The position numbers were made by a program, and so were the translations under genes. Of a stretch of DNA of 50,871 nt, positions 1-12,413 are shown one piece after another; the stretch's first letter is position 1; every line of letters starts with the position of its first letter. Location of the stretch: the NCBI GenBank assembly GCA_015039465.1, contig MU130375.1, forward strand, positions 1-50,871, given 5' to 3'. Under the pieces are notes generated by a model. That model saw only the letters and a program-made list of their open reading frames with translations. It made no database searches and was not told the DNA's origin. The DNA comes from Phlegmacium glaucopus. Lineage: Eukaryota > Basidiomycota > Agaricomycetes > Agaricales > Cortinariaceae.

Positions 1-190
1 TTGGAATTCCTTGGAATTCCTTGGAAACATCTGGAAACATCTTGGAAACATTTGGAATTCCTTGGAAACATCTTGGAAACATTTGGAAACATTTGGAAAC
101 ATTTGGAATTCCTAGGAATTCCGAGGATTCCAAAGGATTCCAAATGTTTCCAAATGTTTCCAAAGGATTCCAAGGAATTCCAATTGGAAA
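1..190. repeat. Short-period repeat array that inverts on itself
   Basis: The first ~115 bases are a run of TTGGAATTCC and TTGGAAACAT-type words of 10-11 bp. From about 118 the array switches to the reverse complement (CCAAATGTTTCC, AAGGATTCCAA) and ends near 190. The two halves can pair imperfectly around a centre near CCTAGG at 111-116. Open frames across it are low-complexity translations and are not genes. The left edge is cut by the window. Confidence 0.85.
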
Positions 191-479
191 GGGTGGGGGA
201 CCGTAAAGTATTGTTACATGTGGACACCTCATTTTATGCACAACTCTTCTATTTACTATAAATACCATACTTACAACTCATGTATCTCCTTAGCTAATTC
301 TTGAGAATCGCACCTAGTCGCTTCTTTCTAGAATCATCCTCAAACTCTAAGACAATTCCTCGAGACAATTCTCTTGGTACTCTTTGAGCTCATCAAATGA
401 ATGAACATTTCTTTTGACTGTTTACCATCAGATATATCTGAATCGTTCGAAGTCATAACAAAGAAACAAGATTGGAAGC
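191..479. other. AT-rich spacer, no gene seen
   Basis: I see no coding frame or RNA gene. A TATAAATA-like motif at about 257-264 could be an old promoter or LTR piece, but no paired LTR was found. Confidence 0.4.
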
Positions 480-1064
480 TGCAGAAGACTTAGAGGAAGA
501 ACAAGAGAGGGAAACTAAGTTGATATTCAAAACTGGGAAAACATACAAGTCTAATAGCAACCAAATGTAGAAGATAAATATAATAGTGCTGTGCTCTGCT
601 CCTGAAAGTCCTGCATTCTTGAGTGAATAATCCAATGCTGGTGTGCTGACTGATATTAGGAAAAGGGCTGACAAAGACATGGTCATAAAAGTGATGATGT
701 GGGGAATGGGCTTGGAGTAGTGCAAGAGGGGCTGGAATGATACAGAGAACCTTCAGGGCTGGATGTACTGTAGGAAGAGTAGTTCCAGATGTAAAGGAAA
801 GTACTGTACAGATGGAGTGTAGACTACCAGAGACAGCTCCATTGGAGCCAGACCAGAGTAATGCATGACAGAATGTAACAATATCCTTGTAGACTTGGCA
901 CAGGAACAGTGAAATAAAATATATTGGGTATTACTAAATGTTATGTGATGCAAGTGGGGAGCAATGGAATATTTATTATTAATATTAAGGGCTAGCCAGT
1001 GCCTAAGCAGTGGTGGGAGTAATAATAACCATAGTGGAAATATGATCCATTGGGAAGCAAACAA
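480..1064 (-). repeat. AT-rich dispersed repeat, copy 1
   Basis: Read on the minus strand, this stretch lines up over several hundred bases with 34980-35510 on the plus strand. Shared blocks include CAGTACTTTCC, CTCTGTATCATTCCAGC, TCAGTCAGCACACC, GAATGCAGGA and GAATATCAACTTAGTTTCC, in the same order with small indels. The open frames in the two copies resemble each other only because the DNA does; they are broken and low in complexity. It behaves as an interspersed transposon-derived family of unknown class. Confidence 0.7.
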
Positions 1065-2122
1065 TCAGAAGTGATCAGAAATGATTGGAAATAGAGAAGT
1101 GATTGAAAATAATTGAAATGATTATAACAATGCATGGGAAGCATGAACATCATCAAAATTGATGGGAACTACTGGAGATGGTAACAGGCAGCTAAATAGA
1201 GTGGAAAATGGTCTTAGGAGCTTGACCTCCTGTTACCCTGTAGTATGAGCATTGAGGTCCCCATGAGTTTTATGAACAATTGACTGACCCCCTCTTATTT
1301 CTCCTTACCACACAACTCCCTCCCCTATTCCCTTCCTCTGTGCCCTTATCTTTTCCCCTTCAACCTTATCCTGTACTATAGTTAGTTTTCCTTTTGCCCA
1401 CCCTGACTCCTTTCACTTCTTGACCTATCTTTGGACTACCAATACTGTTGACTCCTACATATCAGTAACTCAACTTCTACTTATATAAAGAGCTGATACC
1501 CTTAGTAACTGTACAATATGGTCTTAACCTACTGCTTGCTTCAAACCTCACCCTCTGTCTGATAGGGATACTCAGATGTCCTCAGTAAATAACAAATATA
1601 TAAATGGTAATACAAATATAAACATGAACTGAATGAAGCAGCAGAAAAATGAACAAGGAAAAAAAGGTTACCAATGAAGACAGAAATAGAAGGTTACTAT
1701 GGGAGTTGCCAGCTATTTAATTATATCATGGCTCAAATTTTGGCTGGGTCCAGAGGATAAAAGAATGATAGGACTCGTAGTTTGGCGAAGTCACGTGGGA
1801 AATACAAACTTATTGCACAGCCACAACGTTCCTTCACGGATGACAAGCTCTTGAAAATCTTCGAGATATATGGACTTTGACTTATTGAAGCAGTCGTGGG
1901 GAGATATCTGTACTTCCAAATTGCCAGCCCTTCAATGCTTCTTAAACTAAACTGCCTCTTTTCACAGAAATGCTAGCCAGACTACAATACGCCGCATCGA
2001 AGTTGGTCGAACGCATCCTAAAGGTTTAAAACGCCTGACCAGCGTAAAATCTCCTGCATCAATGGACTTGGGGGGTCTATCGGTCTTTGCTCAACCGGTT
2101 TTCCGCAGATTTGATACGAAAA
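1065..2122. other. AT-rich region with LTR-like promoter words, no gene seen
   Basis: A pyrimidine-rich tract lies at about 1286-1400 and a TATATAAAGAG box at about 1482-1492, an arrangement reminiscent of a solo LTR. No matching second LTR and no clear TG..CA ends were identified, so this is only a suggestion. No coding frame is convincing. Confidence 0.3.
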
Positions 2123-2338
2123 TATGAGGAAGATGGCACCACGGATTTTGAGGAATGACGCAATGACTGGGATGAGAGTGACGAGGTTTCAAACAACAAA
2201 AATTACGTCTTCTTTAGACCTCTGGCCTGGGGAACTGCTCGAGTCCAGAAACAGGATCCTACTGTATATCAAACCATGTACGATTTTTTTCTGATTGGCG
2301 CAAACATCGGGAGACGCTCTAATCCAGATATCATGTAG
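2123..2338 (+). pseudogene. Possible decayed coding fragment, unidentified
   Basis: One frame of 72 codons reads as ordinary-looking protein (a YVFFRPLAWGTARVQ stretch followed by PTVYQTMYDFF) with a single internal TGA at 2156-2158 and a TAG at 2336-2338. No family is recognised. Sequence on both sides breaks into stops, so this is at best a relic. A chance open frame is equally possible. Confidence 0.2.
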
Positions 2339-5106
2339 GGATTTGACCGCCTCAATTTAATATCATCAATACTCTAAAACCCTGGTCTTTAGTCGATATT
2401 CTGCGTGAAATATCTTACCCGAGGTTGTTCATTCTTACACCCTTGGATTCAATCACGTTCTCCTCGTCCTTTTGAATATCCTCAAAGTGAAATGCAGAAT
2501 GACACGCATCTCCCTTATTTGAGGGACCAGAGAAGTAAGGCGTTCTGTTATTCTTCTTATGAGTGTTGTCTCTCTGATAATTATCCTGGGCATTTTTAAG
2601 AAATCCTTACGAGGAACTAAAGTCTCAGGATTTCTTCGCTTCTGGAGGCCGTTTTTATTGAATTTAACACTTGAATAACTTGGAGCTCCCAAGTCCTGTT
2701 CGCACCGCCCATGCTGTAATAGAATAACCGCCGTATTCAAGCTTTTCAACGACCCGATGCTGTGAATCGAAAACAACCTCTCCGCAATGCCAGTGGATAG
2801 TACTGTGTTGGGTTATTTATACCAACACCGATCGACAAGGACTGCCGTGGTGGTATCTACTCACATGCTTGCCGACAACTTTGCGTTTACCGAGGAAAAA
2901 AACCCTCTGTGATGCCTAATCCACCTGAATCAGCACGTTCCGTATACTTGGTCTTCGGCGAGCCTGAGAGGAGTAAGTCAATAAATACACCAGTCTCCCT
3001 GTCTTAGTTATTAATACTTGGGTATTCACTAAACGATCGATTTTCGAAGGATTATTTTTTTCACGTACATATGTGACCCGTACAGAAGAACCTGACCATC
3101 CTTGTGAGCCATCTCTAATATATATTCCTTTACCTTTCCGAATATAATCTTAAATTAGCAGAGTTATCCCCGACAAAGGCTAGTGGCAGCTGTGCTCGGA
3201 ATGTGTGTTATCACAGAACTCTTCTACCCAAAACGAGTAAGCTAGGTATAAAAGATAGGATGTCGTGCTATACACGAGAAAGGTGAAATTTCCGTGACGT
3301 CGGCTATCGAACAAACATCTTCGGAACATTCTTTCCCAACGCCGCAAGGCGTTTGAAAATACTTGCCAAGAGAGGCCTACCTATGTCCTCAAATCGATTG
3401 TGGGGTACCAAGGTCTTCCGTTTTCGAGATTCAATGACTGTTAACTTTCAATCTCAGCCAAACTTGGAAATTGCCTAGTTATCGATCATCAAGTATTAAC
3501 GGAGAAAAAGCCCATACTTATTCCATGACGCATTGGGTAATATCAACCCCTCCATCGCCAGGCAACCCACTCATAGTGATTCTTATACTTGTTTCTTACG
3601 TTATTGCGACAATCGTGCCCCGACTCTGGCGGTTACACAGCGCCCGCTACGACCCTCTTCCTGTGCAGGCGCAGTCCCTTTTTTTGCAAATGGCGGAAAA
3701 ACTCTAAATTGGCGATTTTTTACCGCTTGTCGGTCGGAATGGTTTTTTTTTTTTTCATACTATGCCATTTTACGATTACCAGTTCAACCGGACAATGTTT
3801 CCAATTTTTCTTTATGTTATGCCCCCCCTGTACTAGTAGTATATAGTTTTTTTTGTACCTCAGATTATATACAATTGTCATATGCCTGTCTCCACGGCAT
3901 TCCGTTTACGACAAATATGGCCCGACGCGCCACCCCGCTGTTACATTTTTCGGCGGCCTTCTATATAGCGCTAGATTCCAGAAGGCGTATCCCCGAATTT
4001 TAAAACACCTTTTTTTTTTTTTTCGGGTTCGAATCCTAAAACACGAAAAAAAAAAAAGGTGGAAAGAGGAGCCAAAGTGAGAAATAAATAAATAATTGGT
4101 TCTCCTCTTCTTATAGCATTACGGCCCGAAATCTAAATCATATTGGTTAGTACCATGTATGTCAGAAGCATCTCAGCAAACACGCACACAACAAACAGTT
4201 GAGACCTTTTCAGCGTCATGTGCCCCTCTACAATCGTAGACGCTTCAGGACATGTTCGTGATGCCTTCTTTATGGTTGTATATGGCAACTTTGGACCAGA
4301 ACCGATCGCTAACACGCTTCTTACCGATATTTTTATGAGCCTGCCACAGGCTGCCAGCAGATAGAAGCCTGGAAGGAATAGTCGTTAGCGCCGCGGATTA
4401 GTCATTGTGCTCTAACCCATTTGTTGATTCCGATTTTAAGGTGCGCATGTCAGCTGGGAAAGATATCAATCACCACGTTAACGATAAACCCATATACCAA
4501 ACCACGAATATTTTTAAAAAATTGCAAAACTGTTTCCGAGTGCTTCCGGATTTTATGTCAAGAATAGGGAGGGAGAGGGTTCTATCTACTACAGGGTTCT
4601 ACATACTATTCCAAAGAAAATCCGAGAACTCGCACGACGTCTCGGCAGAGTGGTTGGGCGGGCTACAAGTTGAATTTTAAATGCGGTCACCGTAAGATTA
4701 AGGACTGAAACCTTTTTTTTTTTCTATTGTGAGTACTGGAGTAGTTTCGGACACTGTAGAGTCCCTTGCTGGCAGTTGTTACAAGGGGTGATTTACAATT
4801 ACATAAGTCTCGCTGGATCGGGGGGCCAGAGGATAATCTCCACGTTGTAATATGGATGTCATCTCGTATATGTAAGCAAATTCTGAACAACAACAAGGTT
4901 CCAAATTTTTCAGAAAAAGATGATAATATATTTTCAAAATGATGATCGACATCATGGAAGAAAAACTACAAAATAATTTTTGAAGGAAGGTATACAATGG
5001 GGAGAGGGTATGGACTATTGGCTACAGGAGCTTTTTTTTTGTTAGACACACAAGATAATGAACGAATTATACAAGGGCGAGAGGAGGGTATAGTGTTGTT
5101 TGCGGT
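2339..5106. other. Intergenic region with homopolymer runs, no gene seen
   Basis: Several short open frames occur, but none has family motifs, splice structure or sensible composition. Poly(T) or poly(A) runs of 8-14 occur near 3731-3743, 4010-4023, 4046-4057, 4712-4722 and 5030-5039. The hairpin at 4006-4061 is listed separately. Confidence 0.5.
4006..4061. repeat. Homopolymer hairpin with a tRNA B-box-like loop
   Basis: CACC followed by T14 and CG is mirrored by CG, A12 and GGTG, giving a stem of about 18 bp. The loop holds GGTTCGAATCC, which matches the pol III B-box consensus. No A-box or cloverleaf can be drawn, so this is not called a tRNA. It may be a tRNA or SINE fragment caught between A/T tracts. 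Confidence 0.6.
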
Positions 5107-7052
5107 TTACGAATGAAATGCAGGTCGAAGAGCGGTGGAGACTCGAGTATCAGCCAGTGAGTGCATATAGGGAGCAGACGGGTTGTACTTTTGCTCTCTT
5201 TTGGTAGTCTGTGAATGAGAGTATGAATAATGCCTGTTGTAAGCAGGAGGCATGGAATCAGGAGGTGGGCGAGGAGAAGGTGAGTTGGATGGCGAAGATG
5301 ACTGTAAACTCGATCCTGGAGTTAACGGCCGAACATGTGCATCGCCATACGGATGTTGGCGTTGGTGATATCTCGAAGTAGCTCCGTAAGGAGAGAATCC
5401 ACCATGTTGTGGTTTAACAGGCCCAAAAGACGCTCTCGCCATCGAGCGAGTCAAATTTGCTGTTGCTGAGCGGTAGGCAGGTGGTTTGGTACGGTAATCT
5501 ACGAGCTCATCACGTTCTTGAACCGGATAAGATTCAGCTTCTATCTCCGAGTCGTACTCTGAATCGTCGCTGGCAGAGAAATGGGAGATCGGTGGAGAGG
5601 GCATCAGGTTAGCTGGATGAGGCTTCCGATACGCCTGATCGACGGCAGGCATTGGATGGCTGAGTGCATCTAGAGTATCGACTCTTCGGCGTTTACGGCG
5701 GTTATCATTAGGCTGAGCACGCGAAAAGCCTGGTGTTGTGTGGTTCCGATAATGACGCCTCATGTTAGAGTTCACGTTAAACTCTCTACCACAATTAGGC
5801 CAGGGACACCGAAACGCTAAAAAAGAAAAAAAATAGGGCCCAGTAAGATGACTGTCACCAAGAAGTTTTTTTTTTTTTTTGAATATGGAGACTTACGAGT
5901 AGCACCAGTATGCGTATTAACGTGGATACGTAAACTGCTTGGACGATTGAACCGCTTGAGGCAGGTAGGACAGATATGCTTCTTGCCAGCGCTCTCCCCG
6001 GGATTGTCGTCGTCAGTCACATCCTCAGATGGAGACTGATTGGGTTTAGACGATCCAGATGCAGGCCTTGAAACAGGGAATGATATCATTGCGGGGACGG
6101 CCGGATCGGGATCTCTACGCTGCGGGGCCCGAGAACGTCCCTCCATTGAAACAGGAACCTGAATGCTAGTCGCCGTTGTAGGCGGGACCGATACTCGGAA
6201 AGAACTACCTGAAGCTACGGCATTTGGACCGAGATGTTGCTGTGGGTTAGTCGGAAGACTTTCAGTTGAAGTGAGGTGTTGTAGAGAGGAGTGTATGGGA
6301 TCCGATCTGAGGAGGTCGAATGAATAGATTTGTGAAGGGGAACGTTTTCTTGGGTCAGCATGAGGCCGGCCTTCAGATTCATGGATAATGTCAAGTAAAC
6401 GAGGATCATGATGTGCCACGTTTTTTTCGGTGTGATGGGGATATGGATGGGTTTGGGGCAGCATTCGTGAATGTGGTACAGGCGAGTGCGAACATCGACT
6501 GCGTGAGGGCATTGACATTGTCTGACAATGTTGACAATGATGACTATCAGCGGCCTAATGAAATAAAATAATTATGATGTGAAATTGCATCCGCAAGAGT
6601 GAGAGGTACAAACCTCTGGATACTTGTGACGGCTGTTGTAGTCGACTTTGGACCTCATCAAGTGGGCTATGATAACAATTATCAGTATACGAGTACCATA
6701 TCTAGCTTGGGAAGTATGACATACCCGGAAACATTTCATGAATGCTAGGGAGGGAGACAGGATGAATGCAGGGACCTTGTTCAGCCATGGGTGGGGTAGG
6801 GTAAGAGAAAGAGATACGAGGAAGCAACGGTTTATAAAGGGGATTGAAGGTTAGAAACCGGGATTCTAAAGACGAGAGGCGCTGATTGTTGATGGCGCGA
6901 GTTTGAGAAGAAAAGCAAGCCTCGGGTTTATATCGATGATTGTATGGGATGGAAAGGGGTTTGCCCAACGACAAACTACCTCCTTTTATGGATTGACGGG
7001 GTGTCCGTATAAACCGAGGCTCAAACGAGAAGGATTGGCGTCTGGAAGCCAC
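5107..7052 (-). CDS. C2H2 zinc-finger protein (putative transcription factor)
   Basis: Four exons splice cleanly: 6725-7052, 6614-6666, 5897-6554 and 5107-5816, totalling 1749 nt (582 aa). Donors are GTATGT, GTTTGT and GTAAGT; acceptors are TAG. Two adjacent C2H2 fingers lie near residues 322-374. The first has CPTC with a paired HxxxH and a TGATPF linker across intron 3; the second is the CPWPNC type with a paired HxxxH. The rest is Ser/Pro/His-rich and looks disordered, with a basic RRKRRR patch after the fingers that could be a nuclear signal. I infer a nuclear DNA-binding regulator; target genes are unknown. Splicing intron 3 restores the finger linker exactly, which is strong support for the model. 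The start is the first Met of exon 1. Confidence 0.85.
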
Positions 7053-9459
7053 CCTGAAAGGACCCTTGACGTCTTATGCAATACAAAAGGCCGATCTGCG
7101 GCTCTTCGACAGTCGGTTGGATATGAAAATCCGAGGAAATGTGGCATGCCGATACACATTTTTATAGAACAAATACAATATAGGGTGATACAGATTTACC
7201 TGAAGTATCAGTAATGTGATAGGATTCAGTTGGGATATCTCAGAGATCTAGTTCATATCATGGGGATTTGCAGTTACAGGGCTAAGTTTACAGAAAGGAT
7301 CTTGCACTTACGGTTTTATTGAAACCGATGCCGAGCTGCAGCGGCCGACATCGGGTTGTAAAAACAAATTTTCTTTTCAGTTTCAGCTCCCCGTAAATAA
7401 ACGATATCGATGAGAATCAGCAGACTCAATCATATTTATTCCAACTCCGCGATTTATTTCCCACGTGTCTGTTATATCATTGCCCTAAAGATCTGCACTG
7501 TTGCCTTCCACGATGGGACTTCTTGATCTGAAGTTCAACCGCCTCATGGTTACCTCATTCCTTTTGACAAAAAAAAAAGGAAAAAAAAAAAGGAAAAAAG
7601 GAAACGCCCCACAAATTTCTCCCTTTCTCCTATCCAACTAAACTTTTTACACCGAAAAAGTATAATCATTTCGGCAACTCAGAAAATCGCCGTTGGACCT
7701 GATGCCGATCACCGCAGAGAGTTTTTTTGCAAGCTAACGCGAGGATCAACCGCTGACGCCCCCCCTTCCCTGAAGCACAGTGGGCTCGTTTCAATAAAGC
7801 AATGCATAGCACAAGTATCCATTAATATACTGGGATTCGCAGATTAGAGAGCGTAACAGGTGGCAGTTAAAGTCCACACAACCCAAGTCAAATAAGTTAG
7901 GCTTAAAGCCTTGTACAGAGCCTTCTCAAACCTTCGCCTCGTAGCAGGGCCTAAAATTTTGATGACCGATCAATCCTTGGACAACGCGGATGTGGTCGGT
8001 ATTGTAGTCACAAAGTAGCGCGTTAACGCCAAACGGGCTCCTAAGAGTAACTTTTCCAAAAGGCCATCGTCGGCTTCTAACTTTCATTAGACCGGCGATA
8101 TAGCTTTTTCAAACTACACCACGATGCACCTAATTCATCGATGCCCGAGGAATGTGGCAAACATGTTGCTATCAAAAACGTCCAGTGGCGTAGTGGTAGC
8201 TTCTGCGGCCTTGAAGCTTATTTAATACCGTCCATTCAAAAATGCAGGTCTGCAACACTCCATCCTCACCACATTAGAAACGTTTTCATTAAATCTGTCT
8301 ATAGCTTTTATGAATAAAGCTGTGAAGTAAACGTCTATTGCACATTTCTTCCAGTCGACACTTACAGGTTGACACTCACTAGGACACCCACCAGCATCCA
8401 TCTCTTGGGATTCGCGCAAATTATTGCCGGAAATAGATGCTCTTCCTAATGGGGTTTATATCGATGAGCCACGTTAGGCAACACGGTTATCAGTATAGTT
8501 GCCGGTAGCATCCCCGGATTACAAATGCATTATATTTTGTCATGATTGATCTTGATTGATACTGTTGGCAACAGGGGAAGATCCCCGAAACGAGCGTGAG
8601 GATTTACCGGACAGGTATTTTATTTGCGGCCGAGAGGATGTAAGCGGTATGTAGTCATCGGCCCCGACTTATTATACTCTCATAGAAAATAAAAAAAGTA
8701 CCATTTCCGGAGATGGGTCAAAGGAATTATTTGTCTCCTAACTTGAAAAACGCTTCTGTTCTTCATATATGATATCTGAAATAGATATATACATAAGACG
8801 TTTGTCATTGACAAAAGTTTCCGGAACCACCACAAAAAAAAGTGGAGTTCGCTTAATATATTTTGGCAAACAATTGTGTACAGATTAGGCAGAATGTGTC
8901 GTAGATCTCTGTACCAGATTCGTCCGAGATAGATCCATGATAGTGATTCCATGACTCATGAGGATGCTACGAGATCGTCGAGGAATAAAAAATATACTCA
9001 CAGTTTCATCAGAAGTTTCTACAAAAGGCGGAAAAAAAGCAGAAAAGTCGTCGTAACCATCGCACTCCCATCCCCAAACTAAGAAAAAAAAGTACGGTTT
9101 TTGTTTCAAATTTCAGTCGTAAGAGAGTGCGGCAAGCCAAAAAGCCCGAACATTCACGGTATGAACCGACGAACGTGTGAATATTAAACACCCCCCAGTA
9201 CTGGGTACTTGGGTCTTCAAACTTCAAGCCTCGGCGCTCAGCAATAAACGAAACGAAACGAATCAAAAATCTCGTGCGGAGATAAGTACGACCTTGTCAT
9301 CGCATAAGTACCCAAAATAATAAATAATCATTCCTGAATCATTCAAACGATCATCTACCAATTATGGATTGAGATGATCCAGCAACTCTCCATAGTAACT
9401 GAAAATAACTTGAAGTTTTGCCATGTGCACAACTACTGACTTACCTTTCTCCATAGATC
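7053..9459. other. Intergenic region, no gene seen
   Basis: Short open frames lack recognisable motifs. An A-rich tract with interspersed GG lies at 7569-7602. A tRNA A-box-like stretch (GCGTAGTGGTAGC) near 8189-8201 has no matching B-box or cloverleaf. This may include the promoter of the zinc-finger gene, but no specific element can be assigned. Confidence 0.45.
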
Positions 9460-9861
9460 TTGACGGCACACCTTGAGGTCTTCGAGATCAACTTCCCTTA
9501 TCATCGTCTCCATGGACTGCGATCCCTAACCAATGCCTTGGACCCTTTGGCATGGTTCAAGCGCGGTGAGTCGGTGACAAAGGGACCGGACCCATGGCAT
9601 AGATATATAAATCTCTGTCTAGATGTATTTCGCCTTGCGGGATGGCAACCAGAAGAAAAAGCTGCTTTGTGCCAAGAGGAGTTATTTCACGAAACGTTTA
9701 CGTTCAAGATGATTGGCGTGACAAAAAAGGACAGAGCCTCCCATAGTCTCAGGATACAGACTCGGAGGCTGATAACCACCGTAGAGCCACGCGGCGGCGA
9801 TTTCGTTTCCTTCTGTGTGCGTACATATACGGTTGCGACGCCGCTCGTAGGCCTACTTTAG
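9460..9861 (+). CDS. Hypothetical ORF of 133 aa, unidentified
   Basis: An open frame with fairly natural amino-acid composition (HRLHGLRSLTNALDPLAWF, then LDVFRLAGWQPEEKAALC). I recognise no domain, signal peptide or membrane segment. No splice sites were found joining it to other exons, and the C-terminal third looks less protein-like. It could be one exon of an unrecognised gene, a relic, or chance. Confidence 0.2.
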   Translation: MTAHLEVFEINFPYHRLHGLRSLTNALDPLAWFKRGESVTKGPDPWHRYINLCLDVFRLAGWQPEEKAALCQEELFHETFTFKMIGVTKKDRASHSLRIQTRRLITTVEPRGGDFVSFCVRTYTVATPLVGLL

Positions 9862-12413
9862 GTACCATGGAGCTGCGCATAATATGATATAATATGACAT
9901 AAGTTGCGCATGCCTTTACGTTTGCCTAATCTCAAGGACGATGGAGCAAAAATTCCGCTTTCTCGTTCCGGTTCCTCATCATAACGCCTATGTCCACCGT
10001 GACCGTCTACGATTAACGCTTTCCCCCACCCCTCTGATTGCGACATGATCCGATATTCTTGGAGAACTGCCTTAACATAGATTCTTCTTACTTTAGGAAA
10101 GAGACTGAAACTAATTTAATTGGCTAGCAATGTCGCTAGTAATTAACGTTTGGCAAAAACCAACATAAATAATCATACTTTTCAAAGTCGAAAATTTGTT
10201 TGACTTATCTCAGGGTTTTGCAAATCTGTTGCTTATCTTCCACTATAGGCACATGAGAGAAATCTGTTCTTGTATATGGTGAGAATTATTAGCTTCATAA
10301 CCAAGACAGGTATAGCCTGAGGGGTAATTAGTTAACCCTGAGAATCCAAGTTGCCAACTTGCAAATAAGGTAAACCAAAAGATGGACTGGCAATGCGGTT
10401 GAATGTCCTACGTTAACAGAACGATCCAGTGGAACAACTTGAATTATAGCACTAATCGCTCATATAAATATCCACTTATTATCAAGGTTCAATTCAACTT
10501 CGAACTCCTCTTCCAAACCTCGTTTAACCCTGAGTGTCTCCAGGATATTATATAGTACCGTTGAATCGGAAACCCCCGGAAACAAAGGAACTGAATACTA
10601 CTAACAAAGGAAAATTACATCTCAGGCTGCCTAAACTTCCCCTCTGAGCATTCATTCAAAAGTCCCCTATTGTTCCCTTTGTTCAAAGATATTTTTAAAA
10701 GGATACAATGTTATCCCTTCTTTCCTTCCCAAGTTCTTAAACTCGATTAGACAGCTGAGGTTATCAATTCTCTTCCATGATGGAATTCGATATGTGCGCG
10801 CATGACATTTGGAAACAGCATGGGCCCTACCTACCCTTCCCCAAGGTTTGCCTGCCAGATCGGCGGCCGCAAGTATATAAGTATATGGGTGTAATGGAAG
10901 CCGCGGAGTCCATGAAACGATAACATCCGCAGTTCTCCTATACCACACCATTACTCACTTGGTACTACTAAGTGGTTATTGATCCATTCTAGACCGCTAT
11001 GTGAATCGATGGAACATAACTGGGCGACTCGGAGTAGGGAACTTCTAAAAATAGAGTTGATTGGGGATGTTGTTTGAGGCAGCCAAATAGAAGTGAACGT
11101 TTGAGGTATGTACTGCGAAGTACTAGTTCCGAGTCACTTCCGATAATTGACTTAGTTTGGATACAAGTATACAGGAAAAACAAGATTTGTAGGCAAACTG
11201 TTTTCACAGAAGTTGCCTTGTACGATAAAGATCAGCATTCGTTTTCGTAAATCATGGTTACGCGCCCTTGGCACGTCCACCATGACTATTATTAATCAAC
11301 GTAAAGGGATCGTATGGGTCTTTCAAGTTCTACCAGCCAGTGAATCTTTTTCTGATGCATAGGTTCATAGTGACAATCAAACATCCTTGACTATATAGAA
11401 AATCAGAAATGATGTATCAAAAAGCACACATATGGCTGATCGAATCCGAGGTTTAGTTATAGGCCTCCAAAAATAAAGAACATGCACGCGATGTCAAGGA
11501 CTCGGGAGTTCCACTGAGATTTCACCGCTTTTACAATTTAAGTAACTGTCACCCGATTGTGAGTCTCTGTTCAAAAAAAAATTCTTGGGATAGTGTAATC
11601 TTTTTCCGAGTCTGCCGTATGTAAGGAGCCTCGGAAAAAGATCCTGATTTCCCAGCCAATGTCATTAAATGTCATTTGAGAAGGGCGGGCGCTACGCAAG
11701 CATTCGGCATTCGGGATGGGATGAGTCTCGTGAGATTACTACACTGAGCGATACGTTTTTTTTACTAGGGTAAGTAAGGATCAGTGATTCTTGAATTTCT
11801 TAGCTACTTACTTGCAGTACATTATTATTATTATAAATTCTATCTATCAGTAACTGAACCAATATAGAGATATCTGTTAGGCGCAGATCCCTTTGGTAAG
11901 TGATGTCGCATATTATAACCGTTCTAGTGCTTTTGTGGCCCTTGATATATAAATTTCCGTCAGAAAAAAAAACTCTTTATCAACCCATGCGTCTGGGTAG
12001 AAAATATAATTCTTGAAGAAACGTAAAGTATGCCTTGTGATTCACCACATAGTGCTTGAGATTCATCAGAGGGTATTCCGAGTTTAAACCGTTGGAAATA
12101 CACATGACTTCGTGTCCATTTTCTTGACTTACATGAAAACCTCACAAGGCAAGCAAAAAATCGTGGCCATATCCCGGACCGATGAGGCGAAAGGATGGAT
12201 TTAGGAAGTGCGCCCAGAGCCCTCAGATGAAAAAAAAAAGAGGTCGGCACGAACTCTAGAGGCCGCTCTCGACTATCACTCTAAAAGTTTATCTTCCATG
12301 ACCGAGGATCGTGTTCAAACATGAGCCAAGATGATAGCGATAGACACGTCAGAAAAACGCCATAGCCATTAAATTGCTTAGCCAAAGCGCCCCCCCCCCT
12401 CTTTTGTTTTACC
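9862..12413. other. Intergenic region, no gene seen
   Basis: No convincing coding frame. TATA-like words occur near 10464-10471 and 10873-10885. A perfect inverted repeat sits at 11598-11642 (listed separately), and a C10-type homopolymer at about 12390-12399 lies just downstream of the GH3 stop codon. Confidence 0.45.
11598..11642. repeat. Perfect 13-bp hairpin
   Basis: ATCTTTTTCCGAG at 11598-11610 is exactly mirrored by CTCGGAAAAAGAT at 11630-11642, with a 19-nt loop. It lies in a gene-free spacer; function unknown, possibly the trace of a small inverted-repeat element. Confidence 0.75.

Noticed and set aside
4024..4045. tRNA gene suggested by GGTTCGAATCC
   Set aside because: It sits in a poly(T)/poly(A) hairpin with no D-arm or anticodon arm.
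3471..4080. Overlapping plus-strand open frames of 75-156 codons
   Set aside because: Three frames are open at once over homopolymer-rich DNA; Cys/Phe/Tyr-rich text with no motif or splice logic.
8181..8222. tRNA gene suggested by an A-box-like GCGTAGTGGTAGC and a GCTTC/GAAGC stem
   Set aside because: No B-box follows, the loop is nine bases, and no acceptor stem can be drawn.
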